Shown one piece after another: positions 1-10,400 of a stretch of 64,000 nucleotides of DNA. The DNA is from Polytrichum commune. Taxonomy: Eukaryota; Streptophyta; Polytrichopsida; Polytrichales; Polytrichaceae. The stretch's first letter is position 1, and every line of letters begins with the position of its first letter. Below the pieces are notes generated by a model. It saw only the letters and a list, made by a program, of their open reading frames with translations. It was not told where the DNA came from and did not search any database. The position numbers were made by a program, and so were the translations under genes. Location: NCBI GenBank assembly GCA_950295325.1, contig OX485803.1, positions 10,044,001 through 10,108,000 of the forward strand, written 5' to 3'.

Positions 1-485
1 TAGTTCTGGTTCTAGTATTCTAGCCCCCCTGAAGTATGGCATCATAAATCACACTTAAAAGAGGCCGAGCAGAGACCAGCCATGCAGCTGTCGCGTTCCT
101 ATTGGCGCATGATGACACTTGTCATTCACGGAGAAAAATTATGGGTGTTTCTTCCTCCCTTTTTCCCACTTTACAGAGTGCCAATGTAGTTAGTACATGT
201 AGTTCGATCGATTCACCATTAAATGCAAGCAGCCTGGAGGTCGGATGAGTCAAATGAATGTGTGTTGACCCTATCTGCAGTCGACCAACCACGTGGTGAC
301 AAGTAAGCCTGAGCTGATAAGTTATCGCTGATGTGGCCTTTGTCATTGTCCCTATCATCATCTCCAGAGTGGGAGTTGCCGCTATTGTATTGATCAACTA
401 CCCCCGTGCTTCCACCCAATCAGCAATGTACACTGATTATTCTATGTGCGATCGGGTTGCCTCTGAGAAGGAAAGAGAAGAGAAG

Positions 486-713
486 GGAGAGAGAGAGAAT
501 CTCTCATCCATCCAACGTAATACAAACTTGGCTTCCTAGAGGTTTGTTGTCGATTCGTCTCGAATGACCTCGAGTACTCTAATTTGGGATCTTTGAAGTT
601 GATTATGGTGTTGAATTAACATCAAAAGGGTGATGTCCAGGTTGCATACCTATTTCAGGGGGTTTTCTTTTGGGTGAATGAGAGGTATGCTTGTAGACGA
701 CAATTCCCGCTCT
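486..713. mobile_element. MITE family C, copy 1 (TACCTCTCATCCATCC termini)
   Basis: The left end reads ATCTCTCATCCATCCAAC and the right end carries the inverted counterpart (GAATGAGAGGTATGCTTGTA followed by an AATTCCC box). The same ends, in the order GAGGGAATT, a TATACAAG-like box, then TACCTCTCATYCATCCAACAT, recur at least seven more times in this window with a 140-240 bp body. No target duplication was resolved here. The family is defined only by comparing copies within the window. Confidence 0.6.
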
Positions 714-1114
714 ATTCTTTCTTTTACCCATGCAAACTACCTTGGGTTGAAATCGGATTGACATCACAAACAAATTGAGGTACAAAACCGACTCATGCGT
801 AACAATGCGAATTGGATTCTGGAGGTGATCCAAGAGAGCGGAGTTGGCATAAGGTGAGTTTCCATGTAGGCCACTCGCCCGCCAGTGGGTGGGGGGGACA
901 ATGCCCGGTACTGCCCAAATTGCTCACAAACTTTGTCTTCTTATTCTATTCCAAATTCCGTCCACAAGCTTATACATAGTAACCAATTGGAGTGGGCGCA
1001 TGGCCCACCACTCGCGCGGCTCATCACCCACTGTCCTCTTGTTGGGTTATCTACTCCATTCACCATAACCCACGTAAATCAATGTCCGAGGATTCTGAAG
1101 AGACAACATCGTGA

Positions 1115-1186
1115 GCGTCCGTAGTCCAACGGTTAGGATAATTGCCTTCCAAGCAATAGACCCGGGTTCGACTCCCGGCGGACGCA
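1115..1186 (+). tRNA. tRNA-Gly-UCC: tRNA-Gly (anticodon UCC), copy 1
   Basis: The 72 nt fold into a complete cloverleaf. The acceptor stem is GCGTCCG/CGGACGC with discriminator A, the anticodon stem is ATTGC/GCAAT around loop CTTCCAA (anticodon TCC), and the T-arm is CCCGG-GTTCGACT-CCCGG. The CCA end is not encoded and there is no intron, as usual for a nuclear tRNA-Gly. A CAA triplet 9-11 bp upstream (1104-1106) fits the plant Pol III start context. The first T4 run downstream is at 1240-1243, so a long trailer is expected. Confidence 0.97.
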
Positions 1187-1415
1187 TGTGCGGGACAATA
1201 ATACTGCCCAAATTGCTCACAAACTTTGTCTTCTTATTCTTTTCCAAATTCCGTCCACAAGCGTATCAATTAGAACTAAAAAAACTACTCGAATGGGCAC
1301 ATGGTCCACCACTCCCGCGGCTCATCACCCACTCTCCTCTTGTTGGGTTATCTAGTCCATTCATCATGACCCACCTAAATCAATGTCCAAGGATTCCGAG
1401 GAGTCAACATCGTGA

Positions 1416-1487
1416 GCGTCCGTAGTCCAACGGTTAGGATAATTGCCTTCCAAGCAATAGACCCGGGTTCGACTCCCGGCGGACGCA
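1416..1487 (+). tRNA. tRNA-Gly-UCC: tRNA-Gly (anticodon UCC), copy 2
   Basis: It is identical over all 72 nt to the copy at 1115 and has the same upstream CAACATCGTGA flank, so it arose by duplication of the surrounding unit. Acceptor, anticodon (TCC) and T-arm pairings are all intact. There is no T4 run between this gene and the tRNA-Asn that starts 37 nt downstream, so read-through into the next tRNA is possible. Confidence 0.97.
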
Positions 1488-1524
1488 TGTGCACTTGATG
1501 AATGCCACAAAGTGCTCCAAACAT

Positions 1525-1541
1525 GTTGGAATAGCTCAGTT

Positions 1542-1574
<33 letters not shown>

Positions 1575-1598
1575 GAGGTTCGACCCCTCCTTCTAGCG
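1525..1598 (+). tRNA. tRNA-Asn-GUU: tRNA-Asn (anticodon GUU)
   Basis: The 74 nt form a full cloverleaf. The acceptor is GTTGGAA/TTCTAGC with discriminator G, the D-arm is GCTC/GAGC, the anticodon stem is TGTGG/CCACA around CTGTTAA (anticodon GTT), and the T-arm is GGAGG-TTCGACC-CCTCC. Positions 2-71 pair as T-G, where the usual plant tRNA-Asn has C-G; this is tolerated. A Pol III terminator TTTT follows at 1611-1614, the first one after the upstream tRNA-Gly. Confidence 0.96.
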
Positions 1599-1888
1599 GT
1601 GCAACAACCCTTTTAAAATTCCATTTACTAATCATAATTTACTTTTGCATCAATGAATAAAATGGGGAGACAATGCTCGGTACTGCACAAATTGCTCACA
1701 AACTTTGTCTTTGTATTCTTTTCCAGATACCATCCGTCCATAAGCTTATCAATCATACATAGTAACCCACTGGAGTGGGCACATGGCCCACCACTCCCGC
1801 GGCTCATCACCCACTCTCCTCTTGTTGGGTTGTCTAGTCCATTCACCATAGCCCACCTAAATCAATGTCCAAGGTTTCTAGTGAAACA

Positions 1889-3582
1889 ACAAGGCTTTGT
1901 TATTGGAATGGACTTTTGGACACATCTCAAGTTCACAACTTGTTCACACATATTGGGAACCCAAGGTTCTCATGGTGTAATGGGCTAAGTGGCAAGGTAG
2001 GGAGATCGGCTAGCTTATGAGGTTCTACATTCCTAGCAATAGAGGGGACGGCATCATTACCAATTCTTATTTCATTCGTGGGCACTTTGTGGGGTCGGAC
2101 CTTTCTCATGTGCAACTCAAACTATGCATTAGCTTTGAGGACATCAGGAAGTCTTCTTTTAAATAGGATGTCTCACACCTTAGTGGGGGCTACCAGAGGA
2201 ACTTAGGCAGAAGTGGGGAAGCCTTCCTAGAGAGGCCTCATTTTTCTTCAAACTCGTGCAATTCTCTAGGATGTTTAGATGTTGTAGTAAACGTAAAAGC
2301 AAAGGAGAGCAAGAAGGAAGAAATGGATGTCCAAGGTAAATTGGAAACTACCACTAGCACCCTCCATGACAATGTCTACAACATTGCCAAGCAAAGTAGA
2401 GTCAACAAACTCAACATGAGAATGGAGGACATTGAAACTAGGAAAGCCAAAGTTGCAATTGAGTCTAGGGTTGAGTGGAAGAAAGTAGGTGACAGATGGT
2501 CCAAAGTAAATCTCTTTAACAATTTAAAACTATAATTATAGGTCAATATCCTATGAACTAAGGCATAAAAATGGGAGAAGCTTCACTGATAAGCAAAACT
2601 TGGGAAGAATTCGTTATGACTTTTTATCATGATTCATAGAAAAGTAAGGAACACATGACACATTGGAGGAAGCAAAGGTTGAGGTCTTCGAGGACTTAAT
2701 CTTTGAAAGCTTAGGTTGGTGGATATTCTCAAAACTAATAAGTACTCATAGTGCAAAATTTCAAGGTTTTCTTTTTAGGCGGAATGTTAATATATCATTA
2801 TGGGCAGCAGTTGCAATTTCTATTGTGGCACCCACACAATCCAACAACCCACATTGATTGTATGAGCATCATATGACACCTCAAATCCATTGGGCAGTTA
2901 AAGAGGTTGTCAAATGACAGTTGATGCTACATGTAATGTCGTGAACACCACTCTAATTAATCCCTAAAACCCGAGGCATGCATTTTTGTCCACCAACCGT
3001 CAATACCAAAGTACATATTCACGCTATAATCTTATGAATTTGAACACACAAACAATTGAAAAATACTAACTTCACAAAGATGCCATCCACAGAGTCAACT
3101 CTACCATAAGAGGTGTCGAAATTCTTCAGTAAGTTCTTGCATCGGACTAAACTCTCTTCGACAATTTTGGGGAGATTTTGCTTCGGCCTTCAGCACACCA
3201 AGTTTAATGCCACACTAACTAAAACTGCATATTTAGTGGACTCATCACACATACTTATGAGTTTCAAAGAAAACCAATTAACTAATATATATACATATAT
3301 GTCTAATTACTAGACCTGGGACTTAATTACCTTATTAGTGGCCCTCACTCCTAAGCACAAAGTGGCCACGTGTAGAAGAAGCCTGAAGCACATAGTTGCC
3401 ATCTCCTACTCATTATGCCACATGTGATAACTGAATAATAAGTATATTAAATCGCCTACTTCCATAAGGCCACGTGACCCATCACTAGAGTGAAGCACAC
3501 ATGATTACCAAACAACATTAAAATATACAAGTCCACGTGAAGGGGTAGGTCACTAGATTAGCTGAGCCATGTCCCCTATAAT
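1889..3582. other. No intact gene; possible decayed coding stretch
   Basis: The + strand at 2323-2535 reads as an open Lys/Glu-rich frame, and 2580-2720 contains peptide-like runs (for example WEEFVMTFYHDS) separated by stops. The look is that of a decayed retroelement gag-like frame, but no family is recognisable. The remainder to 3582 is AT-rich with several CACGTG-type words and no structure I can assign. Confidence 0.3.

Positions 3583-3620
<38 letters not shown>
3583..3620 (+). repeat. (CAT)n microsatellite
   Basis: About twelve uninterrupted ATC/CAT triplets. Confidence 0.95.
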
Positions 3621-4156
3621 GAGTATTATTTTTATTCCTTGTTTCTTATTTTTTATTTCTTTTATTAAATTCATTGCCTAGAGAGTCCCCCCTCATGATG
3701 GCAACCACATTATTTTGAACTAAACAAACCCCCCCGCCCCATTCGAGGTGCCTCCTTCCCATGGGCAAGGAGCTTGGGACCAAGATCCTTCCAAAGTTTT
3801 CCGGCTCCGTTCGTCACCCATCCTCATTGATGATGATGATGATGGCCCATGCACCAACAAGGGTCATATGATGTAACATAGTACACCGTTTTGAATGCCC
3901 GCCCCATGGGCATCCCTTGCACCGCCGCCAAGTGGCGAAAGGGGCTTGTGGAGTTTTAACTAGGCGTGGGGTGGCTTCAACATGACACCAATGGGTCGCT
4001 TTGCATGAGAACACACACTCGAGTGGTACCTTGCCTTGCCTTGCCTTGCCTTACCCCGGGGAGTAGACATTTTTTGCATGCTTCGGTTATAATTACCCCA
4101 AAAACGTTCATCCGGCGCCATTGAACGGGGAAGGGGAGGGGGAAGGGGTGACCGGA
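3621..4156. other. No gene seen
   Basis: Mixed-composition sequence with a CCTTG pentamer run near 4030-4055 and a short GAT repeat near 3830-3845. No plausible coding frame. Confidence 0.5.
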
Positions 4157-4377
4157 ACACTAAATATGATATTAAGTGTGGTTTGCTATTTGGAATTACA
4201 CAATGCTATATATATTTCATGTACATCTCGTATTTTACCAACAAATGTTGAATTGGTAGTTTGGACATTCTAAAACATTCACAATTTTACTTGGTAGAAA
4301 ATTATATCAATAGTAAAAGGATACATAGCACCGTGTGAATCCAAATAGTAAGTCATACTAAATATCGTATTTGGTGT
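4157..4377. mobile_element. MITE family D, copy 1
   Basis: The left end (ACACTAAATATGATATT, then GCTATTTGGAATTACACAATGC) is matched in inverted orientation on the right (ATCCAAATAGTA, then AATATCGTATTTGGTGT), giving ~50 bp imperfect inverted repeats around an AT-rich core. Related copies lie at 5759-5975 and 27146-27343. No convincing target duplication was found, so the superfamily is left open. Confidence 0.65.
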
Positions 4378-5758
4378 AGTTGCGGATGAACCGGTGGAGT
4401 TTGAGAAATGACCGGTTGAAGCGCTCGAGGCTTGAGGTGGAATCTCCGATCGTTTTGGAGGAATCTATTGAATATGCTTCAATTCAATAAAGAAAGATTG
4501 CGACATTTAACCGGTTGGACTTGGAAACACCAGGATTTGGATCACTTGTGCTCAAAAATCTCCCCCATACACACTAGTCGTATGTACAGTCTCCCAATGA
4601 GGCACAAGACCATGGGTTCCGTCCCTCTTTGCGATAACTTTCCTATTAAGAGCTCGTTAGCTCCGTCAGACATAGGAGCCAATTTTTTGAAGGTTGGGTG
4701 AAACTTTTGGGACCTCCTCTTTCCACCTCTCAAACTTTAAGGAGAGAGTTTTTATGATCTAAAATAGGGTATGTGCATGGCACATGCTGGCCTAAATCTT
4801 GGATCAGCCCATGCAAGGCCAACTTAGCCCACCCATCCCAATAAGACAAGTTAGAAAGCCATTTTCAACAGCCCGACACCACTCTCTTTGTGTATGGTAA
4901 TTTAAGTGTTAAGGAAACTTGGATGACGTTGTGTTAATTCTCGTAAGCTTGGGAGTAAACACATTTCCTTTGGTTTCATCTCCTCTACTTTACAAATAAC
5001 TCTACTGCTCGGCGGGAATCCAAAATAGATAGAATACCAAACAAGTGGGACCCGCCGTGAAGGCTATATAGTGGGGTCCACCCTCTTGCCAGGTAGACAA
5101 TTCTCTACATTGGTGGGGCCATTTGGGGCAGCTAGCTACACGTATTGGGTAGTAGGTACTAACTGGGTATGTGTGTGTGTAAAAAATCTGGATAGCATTC
5201 CATTTTTGCATAATAGGGCATAAGTTTGTTTATATTTGAAGTTCGAAATTTAGTAGGGGGAATATACACGTGAGCCGTTCTATCTTCAAATGATTGTGCA
5301 CCCGTATACCTTGTCTATTTAGAGTCGATATGTTGCCTTTTTCCCTTCCCTATATAAGTCACCCAAAATCAAGGTGAAATGGCACCAAATCGTAAGTCAA
5401 TAGCTCATATGATTCTACCCTAACCCTTTAATTGGAAATGGAATGTGGGAAGATGATGTCATGCGCTCTCTACTATTTACAACCAAGTTTTTAACATTGA
5501 AAATCACTCGGAGTGATCGCCCCATCCACATTTTATGGTCAACTTGCGGTAAGAAGTAATCTTGTGTAAGCAAAGGTGACGCAGAAAATTCCATCCAAAG
5601 TTGATCATAGCTTTTTATAACTAGGAAGTGTACGTGGAATTTGATGAGGATAGAGGCCGAGCGGAATTTCCAAGCTCCTTCGAGCCTCATAACAAATGAG
5701 AGGGAGAAAGAGAGAGAGGTGAGACCTTTGATTGGTTGGTTAAGCAAGATGTATGACT
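4378..5758. other. No gene; diverged dispersed repeat at 4378-4500
   Basis: The stretch TGCGGATGAACCGGTGGAGTTTG onwards resembles 17670-17720 and then 17900-18000 (GGATGAAATGGTGGAGTTTG), so it is a dispersed repeat. The rest holds only short chance frames and pyrimidine-rich tracts. Confidence 0.5.
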
Positions 5759-5975
5759 ACACTAAGTATGGTATTTAGTGTCAACTTACTAGTTGGAATT
5801 AGGCAATGCATTAACTATTTATTGTATATATATATTTTTTAATTTTTTTGCCAACAAAGATCAAGTTGGTTGTTTAGACACTACAAAAGATTTGCATCTT
5901 TAAATGGTTAGGAGTTTACATTAATATTAAGAAGATATAACATTGTGTAACTCCATATAGTAATTAAGTAGGATG
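5759..5975. mobile_element. MITE family D, copy 2
   Basis: It begins ACACTAAGTATGGTATTTAG, continues TAGTTGGAATTAGGCAATGC, and ends with the inverted ATTGTGTAACTCCATATAGT block. The AT-rich core shares CCAACAAA..TTGGTTGTTTAGACA with copy 1. The right terminus is eroded. Confidence 0.55.
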
Positions 5976-6862
5976 GATCAAGCTTGATAGATAAAAGCAT
6001 CAATGGGCAATTTGAGATGTCTCAATGTCCAAGTTCATTGAACCTGAGACCATTTCCGTTCAATGTATGTGGTCATGTAATGGGGACGTAGGACGGACCA
6101 TATGACATTGTGACATAGGGGCTCTCATGTGAGGTAAATGAGCACCATTTGTAAAGTGGTCACAATCTTCTAGAACTTAGCATATATCCTTTTATTTTAA
6201 GAAAATAACTACATATATAGGAAGTAGGTTGTATACATGGGGAACCCACTTAGAAAGAGGTTTGTTTTGTGCTCATGTGTTGTAAGTAATCATACGTTTT
6301 GTTAAATTTATCTTTAGGTATAGGTACATCATGATATTTCAACAAGTACTCTCAAAATGAGCAAGGAGTTCAAGTTACACTAACTATCATGAGGGATAAT
6401 AGTGTGCTTACACTAAATAGGCTCATTATGATTAGTGTTGCCTTTGCATAGTGTGACCTCTTGTGTTGATTTGCGGTTTAAAGTTATCGAGATGAAGTTG
6501 TTTCACTCACTACATCATTTTAGGGTATTTGATGTTACTTATCATAAGTTTGAAGTTACAAATTACTATGGCTCTTTATTTAGCATGAAACCTTTTTATT
6601 GCCAGATAAATTCCTTTGTGTTATGGAGTGCCCAATAAACTATTTGTACTTGTTTGTGAAAATTGAAATTCATTGTATCACATTATAGCATCCTGTGGTT
6701 TCAAATGGTAAGTGACATTAAATACCACAAACAATGTAAGATGTGAAGACATGTAGTATTGTGTGAGTTTGTTGATCAACTACTTGGCAATATCATTATT
6801 CCTACTAATGTATTAAAAATTATTTACTTCCTACAACAATCATGGTCCAACATTACAAAGAG
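5976..6862. other. No gene seen
   Basis: AT-rich sequence without a coding frame longer than chance and without recognisable repeats. Confidence 0.5.
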
Positions 6863-7085
6863 AGAGGGAATACTACATCCGAGCATACCTCCCATTCATC
6901 CAACATAAAAACTTGATCATTGTATGGTTGTGGCCGATTCATCCCAATTGACTTAGACTAGATTGATTCAAGGTTTTCAAAGCTAAATTTCAATGCCAGT
7001 TCAATCTTGAAAGAGAACCTCTGGGATGTATGCTATTTATAGATGCTTAGTATGGATGAATGAAAAGTACACACATATGCTCTCT
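6863..7085. mobile_element. MITE family C, copy 2
   Basis: The left end reads GAGGGAATACTACATCCGAG then CATACCTCCCATTCATCCAAC. The right end carries the inverted GGATGAATGAAAAGTACACA and a CT-rich tail. The internal CGATTCATCCCAATTGACTTAGACTA block matches other family C copies. Confidence 0.6.
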
Positions 7086-7570
7086 CTCTCTCTCTGCCAC
7101 ACTGCTACATAAAGAGTAACAAACGTCCCAAATAATATTGAACCCACCATGGACAACCCATCAAGCCACCTACCCAATGACCACCCCCAAGCCACCAAGT
7201 AATTAACCAAAGTGGCAAACTACCTACATAAATTGATGTTTCTAATTCCAAGTGATTATGAAATTTGTCATGTCTATAAAGGACATTCTTAGCACCCCAA
7301 GTTTTGTCGAAGCATTTGAAGAGGGCTTCAACTAAACAAGCATTAATCTTAACATACTTAACCACCTTCTCCCAAGTGACCTTGGCATACATACGGAGAT
7401 CATTCTAAATGAGATGTTTGACCTTGGATTCATGCCATTGTTCTTGGTTGAACACCCGGTCGCATCGCTCAATCCATATAGTCCAAAGAGTAATGCCCTG
7501 GAGAAGGTGCCAAATCTTCATTTTCTTGACAAACTTCTGAGGAATCCTCTCCCAAAACGGGTTTGATTCC
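7086..7570 (-). pseudogene. Decayed LINE reverse-transcriptase C-terminal region (zf-RVT)
   Basis: On the minus strand the sequence reads as the C-terminal zinc-binding tail of a plant LINE ORF2. It runs from a WHLLQGITLWTIWIERCDRV core through an in-frame stop to DLRMYAKVTWEKVVKY and FDKTWGAKNVL. The last part matches the LINE fragment at 18473-18894 (DLILYAKLAWKRVLKY, FDKTWGARNVL) position for position. At least one stop codon interrupts it and no upstream RT domain is present, so it is a dead 5'-truncated fragment. I found no poly(A) or target duplication. Confidence 0.75.
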
Positions 7571-8441
7571 AAGGAAAACTAACGTAATGACTACTAGGTC
7601 TTGAGCATTCTCCACTCAAAAAATCCATGCGCTCCTTAGTTGGTTCTCCTTTACTCGTGAGGGAAATGCTTGATGAAGGGGTTGGGCTATCCAAGTCCAC
7701 TGCTATTAGCATTCGCCTATGTATCTTAGATATGGGAAGGGGACTACCCTAGTTTTCTTATCCACTTTTCAAGTCAATATTATGGGTTTATTGGATTAAC
7801 TCTTTGTGGCTTGTGTTCTTTGTTTCAGCCTCAACCTCTTCTAATCTTGCATCTATGCTAAGCATGTCTTCGTCCGGTTTTGCCCTACTTTGGTTTTTAG
7901 AACTTTCTCATACCACCTCGCCTGCTTTGTTCCCAATTATTGTTGTGGCCACCATTGGGTCATCGGCTCTTGGCTCCTTCGTAATGGCAACCACCTGCTC
8001 TTCATTACCCTCTCTCTCTTCATCTTCCTCCACTTCTCATGCTTCCCCTTCTTCTTTTTCCTCTTCTCCCTTTGCTTCTCTTCCTTACTCCTCTTCCAAT
8101 TTGTCTTGACCTTCCTCTTCATCATTTGCATCCACCTCTCCCGTACACGTGTCACTTTCCCTACATTCATCAATGTCGTGCTCATGCCCACTGAATTCCC
8201 GTGGGGACCATTGCTTGCTCCAAGACAACGTTTTGGCGTGTGCACCTCTACATTTTTTCCTATCATGTAATCCCCCAGGCTTCCTCTACCAACCGTTTCT
8301 ATCAAGGTTGTGTTTAGCGCATTATGGGGATGAACAAAACAAATCATCACTACCATAAACCCCGATGCATCTCCATGAACACTTTCACGTCGGGACCGAG
8401 ATTCCTCCCTTTCGCGGCTCTGGTTTCTACGGAACTCTTCC
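7571..8441. other. No intact gene; low-complexity Ser/Lys-rich frames
   Basis: A TCTTC-rich stretch (7980-8110) gives Ser-rich frames on + and Lys/Arg-rich frames on - (open 7937-8443). Composition alone explains these frames. It may be part of the decayed LINE, but no domain can be seen. Confidence 0.35.
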
Positions 8442-8455
8442 ATCCTCCTCCCTTT

Positions 8456-8588
8456 TTTTCTCTCTCTCTCTTCTTAGACAGAAGGCCAACAAAGCCAACG
8501 CCAAGTGCATTAAAAACCAGGAAAACACGTCCACACCAAGGGGAGTAGGCGGGGGCCCTCGGACGCAGAACACCTTTCTCAACATGTA
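8456..8588 (-). mobile_element. 5'-truncated LINE insertion with 14 bp target duplication
   Basis: The 133 bp body is bounded by the direct repeat ATCCTCCTCCCTTT (8442-8455 and 8589-8602). Read on the minus strand it ends in TTGGCGTTGGCTTTGTTGGC then CTTCTGTCT and a degenerate A/G tail. That is the same 3' end as the LINE at 18473-18894, and the CCCTCGGACGC block is shared too. It is a short 3' fragment inserted by target-primed reverse transcription. Confidence 0.85.
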
Positions 8589-8602
8589 ATCCTCCTCCCT
8601 TT

Positions 8603-9186
8603 CTAAACAATGCAAAGAAGTTAGGAACAAGGTTTACATTATGTAGGTGGCCCTTGCATTAATGCTAAGTCACCTGTCATTATGGACACCCACCAAGAAT
8701 TTGGGCAGCTTGGCTGCAGGTACCTACTGCTTAGTACATAGCAGCTACTTGGTGGTATTAATTAGAGGCGGAAACAGAATGGTTAATTAGGACTTCCTGA
8801 CGAGGCTGGTTGTTAATTATGTTAGTATAACTTAGGTGAGTTAATTAATTAAGTGATGAGTCAAGTGGAGAACACGCTTGCTAAATTTAGGCCAGCACCA
8901 TCTCCTCACGTGAACATCTACCCCTCACTCCTCTGACACACAGGCTCACTCACTCCTCATTAACTTGAAGGTAACTTAATTAATTACTTCATTCCTTCTA
9001 TTCAGCTGGTCCAAATTTTAACTTGACTACTGCAGGCTAGCTAGCTGAAACATCCTGCAACTTACCTCCATCCATCCCACACTTCAAGGCCCACACAAAA
9101 CCTCATAATTATGATCAGCTTCCCACCCACAGATCATCTCATCATCTGCACTAATTAACTAATACCCCACCCACACTTCCTGGTAC
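8603..9186. other. No gene seen
   Basis: TTAATTAA-rich spacer with no repeats or frames that can be assigned. Confidence 0.5.
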
Positions 9187-9296
9187 GGGCCACCAGTGAA
9201 CGATTTCTACCAGCAAGGGCCACTTTTACAGCCGGTTTAGCTAGTGAGAGCCACTGGTTGCATCCAGTGTTGGTACTCACCGTTCACTGGTGGCTC
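9187..9296. mobile_element. 110 bp foldback MITE (GGGCCACCAGTGAACG ends)
   Basis: The ends GGGCCACCAGTGAACG and CGTTCACTGGTGGCTC are inverted copies with one mismatch. A diverged relative lies at 21639-21753, sharing GGGCCACTTTTA, GGTTTAGCTAGTGAGAGCCA and TTCAYTGGTGGC. No target duplication was resolved. Confidence 0.65.
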
Positions 9297-9319
9297 ACAC
9301 TAAGTTAAACAATGTCCAA

Positions 9320-9560
9320 GGATATTTTTGGGCACAATCGGTCAAACTCCTGTTGATTCCAAGTCCCACCGGTTATGTGTTGTGATCTTTCGGTTTTTCT
9401 TATGTTAATTTAAGATTTTTTTCGTAGATTCCTCTAAAATGATGGGTAATTTTCATGAAGTCTTGAACCTCAACCTGTTGTTTCTCAAACTCAACCGGTA
9501 GATCTTTGACTAGCAGTCGGTTCTCCCCATTCATTGAGATTAGAGGTTTGTGGGTTTTAT
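9320..9560 (+). repeat. Dispersed repeat family E, copy 1
   Basis: It has the order GGTCAAACTCC, CCAAGTCCCACCGGTT, TTCCTCTAAAATGATGGGTA, GTCTTGAAC, CTCAAACTCAACCGGT, GGTTCTCCCCATTCATTG. The same order recurs at 44680-44885, 48075-48490 and 56390-56621. It has no coding potential. Confidence 0.7.
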
Positions 9561-9734
9561 TCGGTTTATTTTTTCATGTTCTCCAACTCGTACCCATTAG
9601 CACAACAAACTTGTGTTGCATTGGCAAATCTACGATGAAGCGTTGGCAAAAATCGGATCTCCCATGAATTATTTATGGTTATTGGAAGTGCATGTTTGTT
9701 GGAATTCTTAACTACAACATAGGTCCTCCCAATG

Positions 9735-9960
9735 TTATTCACTATTGAGTGTAGCCCAATCTCTTTTAAACATCATATGTTTTTTATGGTGTTTGTTCTT
9801 TGATCCTCATCAAACCACACGTCAATCAAATATTGGGGTCCGATCAAAAAAAGTTAACCGAATAACACCCACATACCTTACCATAAGTGTGCATTTGAAT
9901 CTTCAAAGTAGAATTGTAGTCATCGACCTTGGAATGATACTATGTACACGGTGATAGCCC
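9735..9960 (-). pseudogene. Decayed copy of an unrecognised coding module (FEWH module), copy a
   Basis: The minus strand reads VIRLTFFDRTPIFD, then GSKNKHHKKHMMFKRDW with stops. This aligns with better-kept copies at 10135-10400, 47440-47690 and 60575-60770. I do not recognise the ancestral protein. Confidence 0.45.
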
Positions 9961-10134
9961 GTGATAGGTAAATGGGTCTTAAATGGTTACTTTCTTTGAC
10001 TAAGTCCACTTATCCTAGGATAGGAAACATGTGCTCAGTACAAGATGGTTAGCAAAACCAAGTCAAGGCCATGGCCACTTTCTTCATAATTTCTAGAGCT
10101 CATATGAACGTCTTTCTCATTATCAATTGAAGAT

Positions 10135-10400
10135 TCTCATGCCCATCAAGTGGTCATAAAGGTACCCCCAATTGTGTTGACTACCTATTGAACCTAGAAT
10201 AACTATCATATTTTGAGCACTTAGTCCAATCTCTTGAAACACATGTCTACCTATCTGGTGTTTGTTCTTAGAGCCGCACCAAACCACATACCACTCAAAT
10301 ATAGGTGTTCTAGAAAAAAAAAGTAATCAAATAAGGATTGTCTATCTTACCCCAAAACCAACACATGACCTGCAAACCAACAATATGTACCACAATCGAG
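10135..10400 (-). pseudogene. Decayed copy of the FEWH module, copy b
   Basis: The minus strand is open for about 60 codons: FEWYVVWCGSKNKH, then VFQEIGLSAQNMIVILGSIG, then GYLYDHLMGMRIF. It then hits stops. It matches copy c (IFEWCVVRCESKN, CLERNGL, DLHDHLMSTRIL) over the same order of blocks. This points to a real but unidentified ancestral protein, probably carried by a repeat. Confidence 0.5.

Larger units (their letters stand above)
885..1885 (+). repeat. Three tandem/near-tandem ~300 bp units carrying tRNA-Gly
   Basis: Three copies of a unit begin near 897, 1193 and 1662. Each runs from GACAAT..CTGC(C/A)CAAATTGCTCAC, through GGCCCACCACTC(C/G)CGCGGCTC, to CACC(C)AAATCAATGTCC. The first two end directly in a tRNA-Gly gene; the third diverges just where the tRNA would begin. 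A segmental duplication that included the tRNA explains the layout. Confidence 0.85.

Noticed and set aside
1047-1635. Minus-strand frames reading MRPPGVEPGSIAWKAIIL and GGVEPPTLWLTATRSN
   Set aside because: These are antisense reads through the tRNA-Gly and tRNA-Asn genes, a common false-protein artefact.
7937-8443. 168-codon minus-strand Lys/Arg/Glu-rich ORF
   Set aside because: It arises from a TCTTC-rich tract; no domain, and the opposite frames are equally open and Ser-rich.
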